Origin: Nocardia wallacei
GTDB lineage: Bacteria; Actinomycetota; Actinomycetes; Mycobacteriales; Mycobacteriaceae
NCBI RefSeq assembly: GCF_029869545.1
Contig: NZ_JARWQD010000313.1
Coordinates: 1-64,000, forward strand
Reading direction: 5' to 3'
DNA length: 64,000 nucleotides
The notes under the pieces are model-generated. The model was not told where the DNA came from and did not search any database. It saw only the letters and a list, made by a program, of their open reading frames with translations. The stretch's first letter is position 1; each line of letters starts with the position of its first letter. The position numbers and the translations under genes were made by a program. This document shows, piece after piece, positions 42,482 to 52,041 of the stretch.

Positions 42482-42505
42482 GGCCGACCTCCTAGTCCGC
42501 GGCGG

Positions 42506-42703
42506 TCAGGCCGCTCGGCACCAGCTGTTCGCGGTGAGGAAAACGGTACGCCGCTGCGGCCGCAGCCACAGCGCGGGCGCGGGACGCAGCACCGGCGCCA
42601 AGGGCTCCGCGGTCGCCAGCAGCAACGCCGTGACCAGCGCGGCGATCTCTTCATCGTCGGGATTGCCCTTCTCGATCCGGATCCCGATTCCGTTGTCGTT
42701 CAC
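42506..42703 (-). CDS. acyl-CoA carboxylase epsilon-like subunit
   Basis: The 65-residue protein matches the small actinobacterial AccE/PccE pattern: IRIEKGNPDDEEIAALV and a Trp-containing tail (LWLRPQ). Such subunits bind the beta subunit and raise activity. GTG 42703; it lies between the beta and alpha genes in the operon. Confidence 0.82.
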   Translation of the reverse strand: MNDNGIGIRIEKGNPDDEEIAALVTALLLATAEPLAPVLRPAPALWLRPQRRTVFLTANSWCRAA

Positions 42704-42724
42704 AATGTCTCCGTTCGTCGACGA

Positions 42725-44266
42725 TCACAGCGGCGGATTGCCGTGCTTGCGCAGCGGGAGGTCCGCGTGTTTCGAGCGCAGCATCGCCAGGCCGCGGATC
42801 AGCGCCGACCGGGTCCGGGCCGGGTCGATCACCTCGTCCACGAGGCCCCGCTCGGCCGCGTAGTAGGGATGGATGAGTTCGGACCGGTACTCGCGAATTC
42901 GCTCGTCCCGCACCGCTTCCGGATCCTCGGCGCCCGCGATCTCGCGGCGGCACACGACCTCCACCGCACCCTCGGCGCCCATGACGGCGATCTCATTGGT
43001 CGGCCAGGCCAGCGCCAGGTCCGCACCGATGGACCGGGAGTCCATCACGATGTAGGCCCCGCCGAATGCCTTGCGCAGCACCACCGATATCCGCGGCACC
43101 GTCGCATTGCAGTACGCCGACAGCAATTTGGCGCCGTGCCGGATGATGCCGCCGTGCTCCTGCCCGACGCCAGGGAGAAATCCGGGCACGTCGACCAGCG
43201 TCACGATCGCGATATTGAAGCAGTCGCAGGTCTGCACGAAGCGCGCGGCCTTCTCGGCGGCGGCGATATCGAGCGCACCGGCCAGCGAATTCGGCTGGCT
43301 GGCAACGATTCCCACTACATGCCCGTCGAGCCGCGCCAGCACACAGACCACATTGGCGGCCCACTGCTCCTGCACCTCGAAGAAGACCCCGTCGTCGACG
43401 ATCTCCTCGATCACCGCGCGCATGTCGTAGGGCCGGTTGCCGTCGGCGGGAACCAGGTCGTACAGCGCCTCGCTGCGCCGGTCGGCGGGATCCGAACACG
43501 GTGCGACGGGCGGCTGTTCGTGATTGTTGGCGGGCAGCATCGACAGCAGCAGCCGCACGTCGTGCAGGCAGGTCTGCTCGTCGTCGTAGGCGAAATGCGC
43601 CACCCCCGAATGCTGCGCGTGCACATCGGCGCCGCCGAGCTGCTCCATGGTGACCCGCTCCCCGGTGACCGTGGCGACCACATCCGGCCCGGTGAGGAAC
43701 ATCTGCGCGATCCCGCGCACCATGAACACGAAATCGGTCAGCGCCGGGCTGTAGGCCGCACCGCCCGCGCACGGCCCCAGCATCACGCTGATCTGCGGAA
43801 TCACCCCGGAGGACCGGGCATTGCGGCGGAAGATCCCGCCGAACCCGGCCAGTGCGGAGACGCCCTCCTGGATCCGCGCGCCCGCACTGTCGTTGAGCGC
43901 CACCAGCGGCGCACCGGTCGCCGCCGCCAAATCCATGACCTTGTGGATCTTTTCGGCATGGGCCTCGCCGAGCGCGCCGCCGAGAATGCGGAAATCCTGG
44001 GCGTAGACGAAAACGGTGCGCCCGAAGACCGTGCCCCATCCGGTCACCACGCCGTCGGTGTGCGGGCGGCGCCCGGCCATCCCGAACCCGGTCCCGAGCC
44101 CGCGCCGCAGCGATTCGACCTCGGTGAAAGATCCCTTGTCCAGCAGCATGTCGATGCGCTCGCGCGCGGTCGCCTTGCCCTGGTCGTGCTGGCGGGCGCT
44201 GGCCGCGGTGGTATTGCTCTGCACCGACCGCTGCAGGTCGGTGAGTTCGGCGACGGTTCGGTACAC
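42725..44266 (-). CDS. acyl-CoA carboxylase beta subunit (carboxyltransferase)
   Basis: The 513-residue carboxyltransferase has GKATARERIDMLLDKGSF, LNDSAGARIQEGV, PCAGGAAYSPAL and LVDVPGFLPGVGQEHGGIIRHGAKLL, the two crotonase-like half-domains of AccD/PccB. GTG 44266 was chosen because GAGGAG lies five bases upstream and conserved sequence begins soon after. Working with the alpha and epsilon subunits it probably feeds malonyl-CoA to the type II PKS. Confidence 0.93.
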   Translation of the reverse strand: MYRTVAELTDLQRSVQSNTTAASARQHDQGKATARERIDMLLDKGSFTEVESLRRGLGTGFGMAGRRPHTDGVVTGWGTVFGRTVFVYAQDFRILGGALGEAHAEKIHKVMDLAAATGAPLVALNDSAGARIQEGVSALAGFGGIFRRNARSSGVIPQISVMLGPCAGGAAYSPALTDFVFMVRGIAQMFLTGPDVVATVTGERVTMEQLGGADVHAQHSGVAHFAYDDEQTCLHDVRLLLSMLPANNHEQPPVAPCSDPADRRSEALYDLVPADGNRPYDMRAVIEEIVDDGVFFEVQEQWAANVVCVLARLDGHVVGIVASQPNSLAGALDIAAAEKAARFVQTCDCFNIAIVTLVDVPGFLPGVGQEHGGIIRHGAKLLSAYCNATVPRISVVLRKAFGGAYIVMDSRSIGADLALAWPTNEIAVMGAEGAVEVVCRREIAGAEDPEAVRDERIREYRSELIHPYYAAERGLVDEVIDPARTRSALIRGLAMLRSKHADLPLRKHGNPPL

Positions 44267-44283
44267 GACGTCTCCTCTGTCTC

Positions 44284-44982
44284 TCAGCTTTTCAGGTAGG
44301 TGTCGAAGAACTCGAACACCCGCCGCCACGCGTCCTCGGCCGCCTGCCGCTGGTAGCCGAAGCCGGTGACGCGCAGCAGCGGGGTCATCGGCCCGGCGTT
44401 CCAGTGGTTGGCGAAGCCGTGCCCGACGCCGGGATAGGTCTTCACGTCGTGGGGAACATCGTTGTGGGACAACGCTTCGGACAGCTTGTCCCCGGCGCCC
44501 AGCAGCGAGGGGTCGCGCCTGCCGTAGCTGCCGACCACGGGGCAGCTGCCGCGCAGCGTCTCGTTCATATCCTTGGGCAGGTTGCCGTAGAACGGCGCGG
44601 ACGCGTCGAATCCGTCGGTGGCGGTGGCGAGTGCGAACCCGCCGCCGATGCAGAAACCGACCACGCCGATGCGCCCCGTGCAGTCGGGCTGCCCCTTCAG
44701 GAATTCGCGGGCCGCGGTGATGCGGTCGAAGGTGGTGCCCTGCCCGCGATTGAAGTCGCGGAACATCCCGACCAGGCAGCGGGGCCCGCTGCCGTCGAAC
44801 AGCCGGGGTGCCGCGGCCAGATATCCGGCCTCGGCGATGGTGCGGGTGATCGTGCGGACGTCGTCGTTGAGTCCCATGACGTCGTGCACCACGACCACGC
44901 CCGGCCAGGGGCCGGAACCCTCGGGCCGGACGAGTTCGGCGTCGATGCCGCCGGTGGGGGAGTCGATCCGGGTCTGGTTCAT
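44284..44982 (-). CDS. dienelactone hydrolase family protein
   Basis: The 232-residue protein keeps the DLH triad: Cys111 in VVGFCIGGGFAL, Asp157 in GRRDPSLL and His188 in GVGHGFAN. It could hydrolyse a lactone or thioester of the polyketide or act as a thioesterase. ATG 44982 overlaps the stop of the AMP-ligase gene (ATGA), so it is in the operon. Confidence 0.85.
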   Translation of the reverse strand: MNQTRIDSPTGGIDAELVRPEGSGPWPGVVVVHDVMGLNDDVRTITRTIAEAGYLAAAPRLFDGSGPRCLVGMFRDFNRGQGTTFDRITAAREFLKGQPDCTGRIGVVGFCIGGGFALATATDGFDASAPFYGNLPKDMNETLRGSCPVVGSYGRRDPSLLGAGDKLSEALSHNDVPHDVKTYPGVGHGFANHWNAGPMTPLLRVTGFGYQRQAAEDAWRRVFEFFDTYLKS

Positions 44983-46529
44983 TGCGCTGCTCCTCGTGCG
45001 ATATCGGCTCGTGCGATGTCGGACAGTGCGGATCGGTCGACCTTGCCGTTGGGCAGGCGTGGCAGCCGGTCCACCAGTTCGATCGAGTTCAATTGTGCTG
45101 CTTCGGAATAGGTGTCGCGCAGCTCTTCGAGCAGGCCGGAGGACCCCTGCGCGGCGTTGACGAATCCGGCCAGGCGCACCGCCGCGCCGTCATGGACCCC
45201 GACCACCTCGCATTCTTCGACACCCGGATGCGATTCCAGCGCGCGCCGCACCGCCGAGGGGGAGATCACCTCGCCGTCGCGGTGCACCAGATCCCGGATC
45301 CGATCGGTGACCGTGAGCAGGCCGTCGGCGCCGAGGCTGCCGTAATCGCCGGTCGCGAACCAGGTTCCGGGGGCGCTGTGCAGCGCGGCGCCGTCGTAGT
45401 AGCCGAGCATGATGGCGGGTCCGCTCGCCCAGATCTGCCCGGGTGTTCCGGTGGGAACCGGGTCGGGTGTGGCGCTGTCCAGCGGCGCGATCCGCACCGA
45501 GACACCGCCGACGGCGGTGCCGACGGACCCGATGCGCTCGGCGCCCGCCCGCTCGGTGCTGATCAGCGACGTCGTTTCGGTCAGGCCGTAGCCCTGCCAG
45601 CAGGGCAGCCTCAGCGTGGACCGGATCCGCGCATTGGCCCGCGCCGACAGCGCGGTGCTGCCGGATCCGATCATGGTCAGGTGCCGGATCGGGGCATCGC
45701 CGAACCGCGGGTCCGCGGCGAGTTGCTCGAGCCGCACCGGCAGCGAATACAGGTGGGTGGCGCGCAGCTGATCGGCGACGATCACGGACTCCCAGACATC
45801 GCGATGCCCCGCGAGCACCTGCCGGGCACCCACCCGGATCGACGCGTTCATATGCATCGGGTAGTAGATGGGACGGCTGTGGGCGACCCCGCCGCTGTCG
45901 GCGAGACCGTGTGCGGCGGAAAGCTGTTCGGCATTGGCGCGAATATTGGCGTGGCTGTAGCAGACCGCCTTCGCCGGACCGGTGGAGCCGCTGGTGAACA
46001 TCAGCGCGGCGGCGTCGTCGGGTAATCCCGCCGTGTGGTCGAATCCGGTGCGCACCAGCCAGCCCGCGTCGAGCCGAATCGACTCGCGCAGCAGGCTTTT
46101 GAGCCGTTCGTGCCCCAGGGCCTTGTCGAGGAATCCCTCGAAGCCTCGCTCGGAGACCAGCACCGCGGCCAGTGCCGACAACTCCAGCACATGCGCGAGC
46201 GCCGGTGCCGGTAGCAGCGGATTGATCGGCGCGACAATGTTTTCGCTGCGAATGCCGCCGTAGTAGAAGGCGGGGAAGACCGGATCGAGGTCGGCGACGA
46301 TGCCGACCACCCGGCGCGATCCCACCTTGTCCCGCAGCGTCCGAGCCACCGCATCGGCCAGATCGTCGAGCGCGGCGAAGGTGAGCACGGCCACGTCGGT
46401 TTGCACCGCCGTGCGCGGTCCGTGGCTGCGTGCCGCCTCGGAGAGCAGCTCGTCCACGGTGCCGGGCGTGCTGTCCGGCGCCGGGGGTGTTGTCGCACCG
46501 GTGATCTCGATTGTGCTGTCGCTGTGCAT
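44979..46529 (-). CDS. AMP-dependent acyl-CoA/acyl-ACP ligase
   Basis: The 516-residue adenylate-forming enzyme has ALMFTSGSTGPAKAVCYSH (P-loop), WQGYGLTETTSL, and TWFATGDYGSLGADGLLTVTDRIRDLV with Lys in LPNGKVDRS. The P-loop reads SGSTGPAK. In a type II PKS cluster such a ligase usually activates a carboxylic acid starter unit or a tailoring acid for the ACP; the substrate here is unknown. Confidence 0.88.
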   Translation of the reverse strand: MHSDSTIEITGATTPPAPDSTPGTVDELLSEAARSHGPRTAVQTDVAVLTFAALDDLADAVARTLRDKVGSRRVVGIVADLDPVFPAFYYGGIRSENIVAPINPLLPAPALAHVLELSALAAVLVSERGFEGFLDKALGHERLKSLLRESIRLDAGWLVRTGFDHTAGLPDDAAALMFTSGSTGPAKAVCYSHANIRANAEQLSAAHGLADSGGVAHSRPIYYPMHMNASIRVGARQVLAGHRDVWESVIVADQLRATHLYSLPVRLEQLAADPRFGDAPIRHLTMIGSGSTALSARANARIRSTLRLPCWQGYGLTETTSLISTERAGAERIGSVGTAVGGVSVRIAPLDSATPDPVPTGTPGQIWASGPAIMLGYYDGAALHSAPGTWFATGDYGSLGADGLLTVTDRIRDLVHRDGEVISPSAVRRALESHPGVEECEVVGVHDGAAVRLAGFVNAAQGSSGLLEELRDTYSEAAQLNSIELVDRLPRLPNGKVDRSALSDIARADIARGAAQ

Positions 46530-46543
46530 CTTTCGTCTCCGTA

Positions 46544-47479
46544 TCAGGCGGCGCAGTGCGGCAGGGTGCCGCCGTTGAAGGTGACCATCTCGCCGAAGAC
46601 GGACACCACGTCCAGGGCCTCACCCAGCGCGCCGCCACGCAGTTCGGCATAGGCGCGATGGACGTTGCCGACCAGGCGTTCCGGATCGCGCCACCCCGAG
46701 AACTCGGCGCCCGGGCCCGCGTGCCGGGCGACGTCGAGCGGGCACTGGCCCGCCCGGAACCCCACCGCGGCAATCGATCCCACCCAGTCCAGGTAGCGCG
46801 CGGTCGCCCCGAGCAGTTCGGGCCCGGCGATCGGTCCGTGCCCGGGCACGATCACGCGCGGCCGCAGCTCCCGCATGGCCTCGACCGCGCGCCGCATCCC
46901 GTCCAGCGAGCCCATCAGGAAGAACGGTGTGCACCCGGACATCAGCAGATCCCCGCTGAACAGCACCCGCTCCCGCGGCAGCCACACCGCGGTGTCGCCG
47001 CGGGTGTGCGCCGGACCGAGATGGATCAATTCGATCTCCCGGTCGCCGTCGTGCAGCGTGAGCCGGCTGTCGAAGGTGACCTCCGGCAACCGCACCCACA
47101 CCTCACCCCACTCGACCTGCGGCCACAGCCCCGTCAGGGCGGTGCCGTTCTCGGCGATCTCGTCCCGGGTGCACCGCTGCGCCACGATGCGCGTGCGGTC
47201 CGGGAACAAGCAGTTGCCGAAGACGTGGTCGCCGTGGAAATGGGTATTCACCAGGTCGGTGATCGGCGCGGCTCCCAACTCGGAGATCGCGGCCAGCTGC
47301 GCCCGCGTGCGCGCCTCGGTGGCGCAGGTGTCGATCACGGTGGTGCCGTGCGTCCCCGCGACCACCCCGCAGTTGTTGACGCACCACCCCGAATGCTCCT
47401 GCAGGTAGGCGAATACGCTGGGAGCGAGCTCCACCATGGTGGGAGCCGCGGGCAGTCCGGCCGTGGCGAGTTCGGTCAC
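46544..47479 (-). CDS. metallo-beta-lactamase-fold hydrolase
   Basis: The 311-residue protein has the zinc motif NTHFHGDHVFGN (HxHxDH), later His in LGPAHTRGDTA and PGHGPIAG. MBL-fold enzymes in aromatic polyketide pathways act as thioesterases or cyclases that release the chain. GTG 47479 overlaps the TGA of the aromatase/cyclase gene by four bases. Confidence 0.87.
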   Translation of the reverse strand: MTELATAGLPAAPTMVELAPSVFAYLQEHSGWCVNNCGVVAGTHGTTVIDTCATEARTRAQLAAISELGAAPITDLVNTHFHGDHVFGNCLFPDRTRIVAQRCTRDEIAENGTALTGLWPQVEWGEVWVRLPEVTFDSRLTLHDGDREIELIHLGPAHTRGDTAVWLPRERVLFSGDLLMSGCTPFFLMGSLDGMRRAVEAMRELRPRVIVPGHGPIAGPELLGATARYLDWVGSIAAVGFRAGQCPLDVARHAGPGAEFSGWRDPERLVGNVHRAYAELRGGALGEALDVVSVFGEMVTFNGGTLPHCAA

Positions 47480-48384
47480 GGGTGCTCGCTCTCCAGGCGC
47501 TGCTTGGCGATGCGCATCGTCGACATACTGTTGGCGCTCAACGCATCTCGCGCCTTGTCCAGATTCGGTCCCTGCGGCTCGGCGGTGGCGTGCTCGGGCC
47601 GCAACCGGATGGTGTGCGACGAGGTCAGCACGGCATCGCCGCCGGAGGCGTCGATGCTCCAGCTGCCCAGGTGCAGATCCAGCAGCGGCGGCAGGTTCAG
47701 CTGCTTGTATTCGATACGGCTGTGCCCGTCGGTGATCCGGATCGACATGGTGTCGTGCTCGCCCACGCTGGAGCGGGTGGTCATCGTCAGCGCGTGCACA
47801 CCGGTCCCGTACTCGCGCACGTCGATCGCCCGCACATGCGGTAGCACCTCGGTCCAGCACCGTGCGTCCCAGATGAATTCGTGCACGGCCTTCGGATCGG
47901 CGGCGATCCGGATCGAGTCGGAGAACGTCCGCACCTCGGCGGTCTCGGCCCGGCGCTCGGCCAGTGCCTTCAGTCCCGCCAGTTCGGTGCGGCTGTTCTC
48001 GTCGGTGACCCGCTCGATCCACTCGAGTACCGCCGGGTCGTCCTCGGCCGCGGAAAAGGTGTGGGCGAGATGGAGTTTCGTCCGGTCGTCGCCGATCGGC
48101 TCGACCGTCCAGGTGCCCGCCATGGCCGCGATCGGCGCGGCCGGGGCGGTCTGCCGGAAGGTGATGCGCCCGGCGTCGCGATCCAGTTCCCGCACCGAGG
48201 TCCACGACTTGACGTCCTCGCCCGCCCGGGCCCAGATGCGCAGCATCTCCGAATCCGGTGCGCGGTGCAGATATTCGACCCGCAGGGTGGGCGCGAACAG
48301 CTCCGGCCAGTACTCGGCCCGGGCCAGCAGGTCGTAGACCGTGCCGGAATCGGCGTCGATATCGACGGAATGTGTGGTGTCCAT
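47476..48384 (-). CDS. di-domain aromatase/cyclase (TcmN/ActVII-type)
   Basis: The 302-residue protein has two START/SRPBCC domains (1-150 and 155-302), each beginning with a polyketide cyclase pattern (SVDIDADSGTVYDLLARAEYWPELFAPT; SIRIAADPKAVHEFIWDARCWTEVLPHV). Di-domain aromatase/cyclases aromatise the first ring after C9 ketoreduction, matching the ketoreductase next door. Confidence 0.9.
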   Translation of the reverse strand: MDTTHSVDIDADSGTVYDLLARAEYWPELFAPTLRVEYLHRAPDSEMLRIWARAGEDVKSWTSVRELDRDAGRITFRQTAPAAPIAAMAGTWTVEPIGDDRTKLHLAHTFSAAEDDPAVLEWIERVTDENSRTELAGLKALAERRAETAEVRTFSDSIRIAADPKAVHEFIWDARCWTEVLPHVRAIDVREYGTGVHALTMTTRSSVGEHDTMSIRITDGHSRIEYKQLNLPPLLDLHLGSWSIDASGGDAVLTSSHTIRLRPEHATAEPQGPNLDKARDALSANSMSTMRIAKQRLESEHP

Positions 48385-48412
48385 GGCGTTGTCCTCGCTC
48401 GGTGAGTGCCGG

Positions 48413-49207
48413 TCAGTAGTTGCCGAGTCCGCCGCAGACGTTGATCGCCTGCGCCGTGATCGCGGCGGCCGCCGGGGTGGTGAGGTATTCGACGAGCCCG
48501 GCGACCTCGTCGGGCGTGGTGTAGCGGCCCAGCGGAATCTTGGCCTCGAACTTGGTCAGCACCGCCGACTCCTCGATGCCCCAGATCTTCGAGTAGTTGC
48601 TCCGAACATGCTGTGCCATAGGCGTTTCCACATATCCCGGGCAGACGGCGTTGACGGTGACACCGGTCCCCGCCAGCTCCAGGCCGAGCGATTTGGAGAA
48701 GCCCACCACGCCGTGCTTGGACGCGGTGTACGGCGCTCCGAGCACCACGCCCTGCTTGCCGCCGGTGGAGGCGATATTGATGATCTGCCCGGCGGGCCGC
48801 GTCGGCATCCTTCCCGTGGTCAGCACGTACTTCGACATCAGGAAGACGCTGCGCAGATTGGTGCTGATCACGGTGTCCCACAGCTCGCTCGACAGCTCAC
48901 TGGTCACGCCGCCGCCCGGAATTCCGGCATTGTTGACCAGGGTGTCGACCGGTCCGAAGCGCTCGACACCGGCGGCGACGAACGCCTCGATCGAAACCTC
49001 GTCGCGCACATCGCAACCGACGCCGTCGGCGGTGATGCCGAGGGTGCGCAGATCCGCGAGGGTGGCGGCGAGCCGGTCGGTGTCGCGCCCGCAGAGGAAC
49101 ACCCGGTATCCGGCCGTGCCGAGCCGGGTGGCGGTGGCCAGCCCGATGCCGCTGGTGCCGCCGGAGATGAGCGCGACCCGGCCCTGTCCGTTGGTGTCAG
49201 GCGACAT
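48413..49207 (-). CDS. type II PKS ketoreductase (SDR)
   Basis: The 264-residue SDR resembles ActIII-type C9 ketoreductases: ISGGTSGIGLATA, NNAGIPGGG, Ser in IASTGGK, and YTASKHGVVGF, with VETPMAQHVR. It reduces the nascent polyketide. The ATG at 49207 overlaps the ACP stop by 11 bases. Confidence 0.9.
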   Translation of the reverse strand: MSPDTNGQGRVALISGGTSGIGLATATRLGTAGYRVFLCGRDTDRLAATLADLRTLGITADGVGCDVRDEVSIEAFVAAGVERFGPVDTLVNNAGIPGGGVTSELSSELWDTVISTNLRSVFLMSKYVLTTGRMPTRPAGQIINIASTGGKQGVVLGAPYTASKHGVVGFSKSLGLELAGTGVTVNAVCPGYVETPMAQHVRSNYSKIWGIEESAVLTKFEAKIPLGRYTTPDEVAGLVEYLTTPAAAAITAQAINVCGGLGNY

Positions 49208-49463
49208 GGCGGCGCTCCTCGTCGATCGCCGCGACCAGCTGCGCGGGCGTCGTGGCCTGCTCCAGCACGTCGTCGTCCAGTGCGATACCGTGCTCGCGCT
49301 TGAGCTGGTTGAGGACTTCCAACAGGGCGATGGAGTCGAAACCCATATCCTCGAACGGGGTTTCGTCACCGGCCTGGTCCAGGGCCGCCACCTCGATGGC
49401 GGCATCGTCGCCCGCCACCTGCCGCAGCACCTCGGCGAGAATGTCCTTGTATTCGCTGTTCAT
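49197..49463 (-). CDS. acyl carrier protein of the type II PKS
   Basis: The 88-residue ACP has the phosphopantetheine site MGFDSIALLE (Ser44). It carries the growing polyketide between KS, KR and cyclase. ATG 49463 is preceded by AGAGGTG at six bases; ATG 49472 lies just upstream. Confidence 0.92.
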   Translation of the reverse strand: MNSEYKDILAEVLRQVAGDDAAIEVAALDQAGDETPFEDMGFDSIALLEVLNQLKREHGIALDDDVLEQATTPAQLVAAIDEERRHVA

Positions 49464-49468
49464 CCGAA

Positions 49469-50716
49469 TCACCTCTTCGTGGCCGAGTTCGCTACCGCGA
49501 CAGCGCTGCTCGGCCTGCGCAGCAAGGTCGCCGAATTGAAGCCGCCGCGCCCGCGGGCCAGCACCAGGGCGGCGCCGAGGTCCGCGTGGACGGGACTGGT
49601 CGGGATATCGAGGTCCCGGGCTCGCCGGGAGCGCGGATAGGTGCGGGTGGGCGGGACGACACCGTCGCGCAGCGCCAGGCAGGCGGTGGCGATATCCAAA
49701 GCGCTGGCGCCGCAGCCGATTCGGCCGATCCCCGCCTTGGGCACGGTCACGGGCACGGCGCCCGCGCCGAAGACCGCGGTGATCGCCCGTACCTCCTGCT
49801 CGTCCATATCCGCCGTGCCGAATCCGTCGGCGAAGACCACGTCCACCTCGCCGGGATCCGCGTCGGCATCGGCGAGGGCACGCCGGATCGCCCGCTCCAG
49901 CCCGGCAACCGGAGCCCCGCGACCGTCGAAAGTCGAAGCGAAACCGGCGATTTCGGCGTACATCCGTTGCGGCCGCGTGCCGTCGGGCGCGCGGTCCGGC
50001 TGCACCGTCAGCAGCGCTCCGCCCTCACCGGAGACGAATCCGGAGGCGCCGGGGGAGAACGGCCGGTAGGCGGTGTCGGGGTCCGCGCCGACGGTCATGA
50101 GCCCCGAACTGGTGTAGGCCGACCAGCCCCACGGGCACATATTGCTGTCCACCGCGCCCGCCAGCACGATCCGGCAGTCGCCGGGTTCGCGCAGTTGCCG
50201 CCGCGCCTGTCCGATCGTGTCCATGCCCCCCGCGTCATCGGAAACCAGCGCTCGCCCAGGGCCTTTCATGCCGTGGCGGATCGAGATCTGCCCCGAGTTG
50301 ACCGCGTAGAACCAGGCGAAGGACTGGTACGCGCTGACGTGGTCGGGCCCCTGCGACCACAGCGCCTGCATCTCCTTCTGCGCGAATTCGAAGCCGCCGC
50401 CGTTGTTGGCCGTGACCACCGCCGCCGAATATCCGGCCAGGTCGTCGGGGGACAGCCGGGCGTCGTCGAGCGCCTCCTGCGCGGCGACCAGCGCGAACTG
50501 GGTGACGCGGTCGGTCTGCGGCAGCAGCCGCGCCGGGAGGTGCGCCCGGGGATCGAACGGCGTCACCTCGCCCGCCACGCCGGTGGCGTAGCGGCTGCCG
50601 TCGAACCGGGTGATCGGCGCGACGGCATTGGCCGCCGCGAGCGTCCCCGACCAGTACGCCTGCGTGCCGAGCCCGAACGGCGAGATCACGCCCAGCCCGG
50701 TGATGACGGCCCTCAT
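49469..50716 (-). CDS. KS-beta (chain length factor) with Asp in the active-site position
   Basis: The 415-residue protein pairs with KS-alpha and sets chain length and decarboxylation. The nucleophile region reads LVSDDAGGMDTIG where KS-alpha has SSGCTSGLDS, so the active Cys is replaced by Asp161; most chain length factors have Gln there. The His motifs are also changed (DGFGTADMDEQE; GRIGCGASALD), as expected for a non-condensing partner. ATG 50716 overlaps the KS-alpha TGA. Confidence 0.93.
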   Translation of the reverse strand: MRAVITGLGVISPFGLGTQAYWSGTLAAANAVAPITRFDGSRYATGVAGEVTPFDPRAHLPARLLPQTDRVTQFALVAAQEALDDARLSPDDLAGYSAAVVTANNGGGFEFAQKEMQALWSQGPDHVSAYQSFAWFYAVNSGQISIRHGMKGPGRALVSDDAGGMDTIGQARRQLREPGDCRIVLAGAVDSNMCPWGWSAYTSSGLMTVGADPDTAYRPFSPGASGFVSGEGGALLTVQPDRAPDGTRPQRMYAEIAGFASTFDGRGAPVAGLERAIRRALADADADPGEVDVVFADGFGTADMDEQEVRAITAVFGAGAVPVTVPKAGIGRIGCGASALDIATACLALRDGVVPPTRTYPRSRRARDLDIPTSPVHADLGAALVLARGRGGFNSATLLRRPSSAVAVANSATKR

Positions 50717-51984
50717 CGCGCATCCACCCGGGAGATGACCATCGCGCTCTGGAATCCGCCGAACCCGCTGCCCACGGTCAGGACGTGATCCAGCGCCGCG
50801 GGCCGGGCCTCGCCCGGAATGTAGTCCAGGTCGCACTGCGGATCCCGCTCGGTCCAGTTGGCGGTCGGCGGCAGCAGCTCGTTGGTCAGCGTGAGCAGGC
50901 AGGCGGCGATCTCGATGGATCCGATCGCGCCCAGCGAATGCCCGACCATCGACTTGATCGAGCTGATCGGCGTCCGGTAGGCGTGCTCGCCCAGCGCGCG
51001 CTTGAACGCGGCGGTCTCGTGCCGGTCGTTCTGCTTGGTGCCGGAGCCGTGCGCATTGATGTAGCCGATCTCGGTCGGCGCGAGCCGGGCCCGGCGCAGC
51101 GCGGCGGTGATCGCGTCGGCCATCTCGGCGCCGTCCGGGCGCAGGCCGGTCATGTGGTAGGCATTGCACCGCCCGGCGAAGCCGCTGATCTCGCCGTAGA
51201 TCGGCACGCCCCGGCGCACCGCGGCCGACAGCTCCTCGATCACGAACATGGCCGCGCCCTCGCCGAGCACGAAACCGTTGCGGGACAGGTCGAACGGCCG
51301 CGAGGCGCGCTCGGGATTCTCGACCCGCGGCGTGGTCGCCTTGATCGCGTCGAAGCAGGCGATGGTGATCGGGGAGATCGGCGCGTCCGAGGCGCCGCAC
51401 ACCGCCCGCTCGACGGTGCCCTCGCGGACCAGGTCGACCGCGTGCGCGACCGAGTCCAGCCCGGAGGTGCAGCCGCTGGACACCACCGAGACCGGGCCGC
51501 GCGCATCGACTTCCCGCGCGAGCTCGACGGCGATGGAGCTGGGGATGTAATAGGAGTAGTAGTTCGGCGAGGCCGCGTGCTCGGCGACCTCCCACAGCGT
51601 GCCGCGCTCGCTCATCCGCACGTACTCCGACTCCAGGCCCGGGGTGGAGCCGACGGCCGTGCCCACCACGACGGCCGTATGGCAGGGGTCGGTGCGGTCG
51701 AATTCGAGACCGCTGTCCACCAGCGCCTCCCGCGCGGCGACCAGGGCGAACTGGCCGACCCGGTCCATCCGCTGCGTCTCGGCGGGACTCAGCCCGCACA
51801 TCTGCGGGTCGAAGTCGACCTCGGCGGCGACCTGCGAGCGGAACGGCGCCGGATCGACGAGGGTCATCCGGCGGGTGGCGGTGCGGCCACCGGCAATGAG
51901 ATTCCAGAAATTCTTCCGTCCGGGCATACCGGGGGCAACCACACCGATACCCGTGACGACGACTCTGCGGTCGTGTTGTGACAT
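50713..51984 (-). CDS. KS-alpha, type II ketosynthase
   Basis: The 423-residue ketosynthase has the full triad: Cys172 (SSGCTSGLDS), His312 (NAHGSGTKQND) and His349 (SMVGHSLGA). It elongates the polyketide with KS-beta. ATG 51984. Neighbouring SnoaL-like genes lie upstream and KS-beta downstream in the same transcript. Confidence 0.95.
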   Translation of the reverse strand: MSQHDRRVVVTGIGVVAPGMPGRKNFWNLIAGGRTATRRMTLVDPAPFRSQVAAEVDFDPQMCGLSPAETQRMDRVGQFALVAAREALVDSGLEFDRTDPCHTAVVVGTAVGSTPGLESEYVRMSERGTLWEVAEHAASPNYYSYYIPSSIAVELAREVDARGPVSVVSSGCTSGLDSVAHAVDLVREGTVERAVCGASDAPISPITIACFDAIKATTPRVENPERASRPFDLSRNGFVLGEGAAMFVIEELSAAVRRGVPIYGEISGFAGRCNAYHMTGLRPDGAEMADAITAALRRARLAPTEIGYINAHGSGTKQNDRHETAAFKRALGEHAYRTPISSIKSMVGHSLGAIGSIEIAACLLTLTNELLPPTANWTERDPQCDLDYIPGEARPAALDHVLTVGSGFGGFQSAMVISRVDAR

Positions 51985-52041
51985 GGGGACTCCTGAATCA
52001 ACCGCGCCGGAAATGGTTTCCGGCGGTGGTAAATGGAACGG

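Noticed and set aside
41219..44299. 1026-codon plus-strand open frame across the carboxylase operon
   Set aside because: Antisense, Arg/His-rich, no domain; explained by GC-rich codon structure.
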